A stretch of 6,129 bases of DNA from Campylobacterota bacterium (GTDB taxonomy: Bacteria > Campylobacterota > Campylobacteria > Campylobacterales > SZUA-545). The DNA lies in NCBI GenBank assembly GCA_030836705.1, contig JAUPLZ010000201.1, positions 1 through 6,129 on the forward strand. Direction: 5' to 3'. The stretch's first letter is position 1. Every line of letters starts with the position of its first letter. This document shows, piece after piece, positions 5,367 to 6,129 of this stretch. A program made the position numbers and the translations under genes. The notes beneath the pieces were generated by a model. It did no database searches. It was given only the letters and a program-made list of their open reading frames with translations, and had not been told where the DNA came from.

Positions 5367-6129
5367 AACGATTTTTACTTATCGCGGCACTTGTCATATT
5401 TCAAACGCTAAATGCTGATAATATTGTTGAGGGTGGGTCGCTAAACATAAAACTTGATACTCCAAAGCGAACAACTACGGTTCCCATGGGCAGTTATCTT
5501 GGAACTTACACATACCCTCCTACACACCGCTACACGATTAGTGCCAATGTTGATGGGTTTATAACCGAGGTCTCAGTTAAGCCATATGTGTCAGTAAAAA
5601 AAGGGCAAAAACTTTTTGTTTTAAAGAGTCCGAAACTGCTTGATTTACAATCGGATTATATTTCAACCTTACTTGAATTGCAGTTTTATCAAAAAGAGAT
5701 GGAGCGTCTTGAGCCATTGGCGCAAAAAGGGGTTATTGCGTCTAAACGTTATCTAGAGAGCAAAAATCAATTTGAAAAGCTTGCTTTGTCTGCGGATTTC
5801 AAACGCGATGTGCTTAGTGCATATGGACTCTCAGAGGAGCAGTTAAACAAAATTTCTACACAAAAGAAACCATATCCGACACTTACAATTACTTCGCTGG
5901 CAGATACAACCGTTTCAGAGATATCTGTGCAAGTCGGTAGTTTTGTTAGTCAAGGTGAAACAATGGCTAAACTTGTAAACACTTCTGAATGCCATTTTGA
6001 GGTTAATATGCCATGGAAACTTGCAGAGACACTAAAGCAGGGAGAGACTATATATTCTGATGCAAGCTCTTTTCTTGTCTTTGCTATGGCTCCACAAATA
6101 GATCCTATTTCACAGACGACAGGTATTGA
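5363..6129 (+). CDS. Periplasmic adaptor (membrane fusion) subunit of an RND efflux pump, CusB type; partial at right edge
   Basis: This protein bridges the inner-membrane RND pump and the outer-membrane channel. The 255 codons present begin with a signal peptide (1-18, FQTLNA then D) without a lipobox. The first half of the lipoyl/barrel-sandwich domain (about 56-92) contains ANVDGFITEVSVKPYVSVKKGQ in two parts, ending LFVLKSPKLLDLQSDY. A helical hairpin (93-145) follows, then YGLSEEQLNKI (154-164), the small helical element typical of CusB-like adaptors of the heavy-metal branch. The second lipoyl half (about 172-206) comes next, then the start of the beta-barrel with APQIDPISQTTGI. E. coli CusB binds Cu/Ag through N-terminal methionines; here only Met42 is found in the comparable region, so copper or silver as substrate is not supported. 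Residues Cys210-His211 are adjacent. The start overlaps the channel gene stop by 4 bases. An RND transporter gene is expected next. Confidence 0.9.
   Translation, partial: MKRFLLIAALVIFQTLNADNIVEGGSLNIKLDTPKRTTTVPMGSYLGTYTYPPTHRYTISANVDGFITEVSVKPYVSVKKGQKLFVLKSPKLLDLQSDYISTLLELQFYQKEMERLEPLAQKGVIASKRYLESKNQFEKLALSADFKRDVLSAYGLSEEQLNKISTQKKPYPTLTITSLADTTVSEISVQVGSFVSQGETMAKLVNTSECHFEVNMPWKLAETLKQGETIYSDASSFLVFAMAPQIDPISQTTGI

Noticed and set aside
1..6129. CRISPR arrays, tRNA or rRNA genes, insertion sequences, phage or toxin-antitoxin modules
   Set aside because: I looked for repeat-spacer patterns, transposase or integrase motifs, and RNA-gene signatures on both strands and saw none.

Overview
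The window is AT-rich bacterial DNA with tightly packed genes and short overlaps between them. Promoters show a T-rich tract before a TATAAT-type -10 box and mostly no clear -35 box. This style, together with the proteins (a DEAD-box helicase with a short acidic N-terminus, a short PssA, a heavy-metal-type RND efflux operon), suggests a member of the Campylobacterota, most like free-living Sulfurimonas-type bacteria. That placement is inferred from overall character; there is no rRNA or other decisive marker here.

Layout. (1) 1-1359, minus strand: the N-terminal 453 codons of a DEAD-box ATP-dependent RNA helicase, running off the left edge. Its promoter (1433-1438) and a roughly 65-base leader holding a long imperfect hairpin lie just upstream. 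(2) 1360-1632: a 273-base divergent intergenic region. It holds the helicase leader and promoter on the left and the promoter of the next operon on the right; the middle (about 1440-1570) is AT-rich with no gene I can support. (3) 1633-3036, plus strand: a three-gene operon with overlapping genes, encoding a 67-residue protein of unknown function, an MscS-type mechanosensitive channel and a DoxX-family membrane protein. (4) 3039-3596, minus strand: phosphatidylserine synthase (pssA), convergent with the operon with only two bases between stop codons. A perfect inverted repeat covers both stops. (5) 3597-3792: a divergent region with the pssA promoter on the left and a plus-strand promoter on the right. 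(6) 3793 to the right edge, plus strand: a small secreted protein with no ribosome binding site, then a 24-base perfect palindrome lying over a probable internal promoter, then an outer-membrane efflux channel of the TolC/CzcC/CusC type, then a periplasmic adaptor of the CusB type that runs off the right edge.

How they work together. The right-hand operon is the outer-membrane and periplasmic part of a tripartite export machine; the inner-membrane RND pump is expected just past the right edge. The adaptor looks like the heavy-metal (HME) branch rather than the drug branch, so the substrate is probably a metal ion, but nothing in the window names it. The palindrome is the best candidate for the operator of the repressor controlling this pump. 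The middle operon pairs an osmotic-release channel with two proteins of undefined role. The helicase probably acts in RNA unwinding and ribosome or mRNA handling, and its structured leader may couple its synthesis to temperature or to its own activity.
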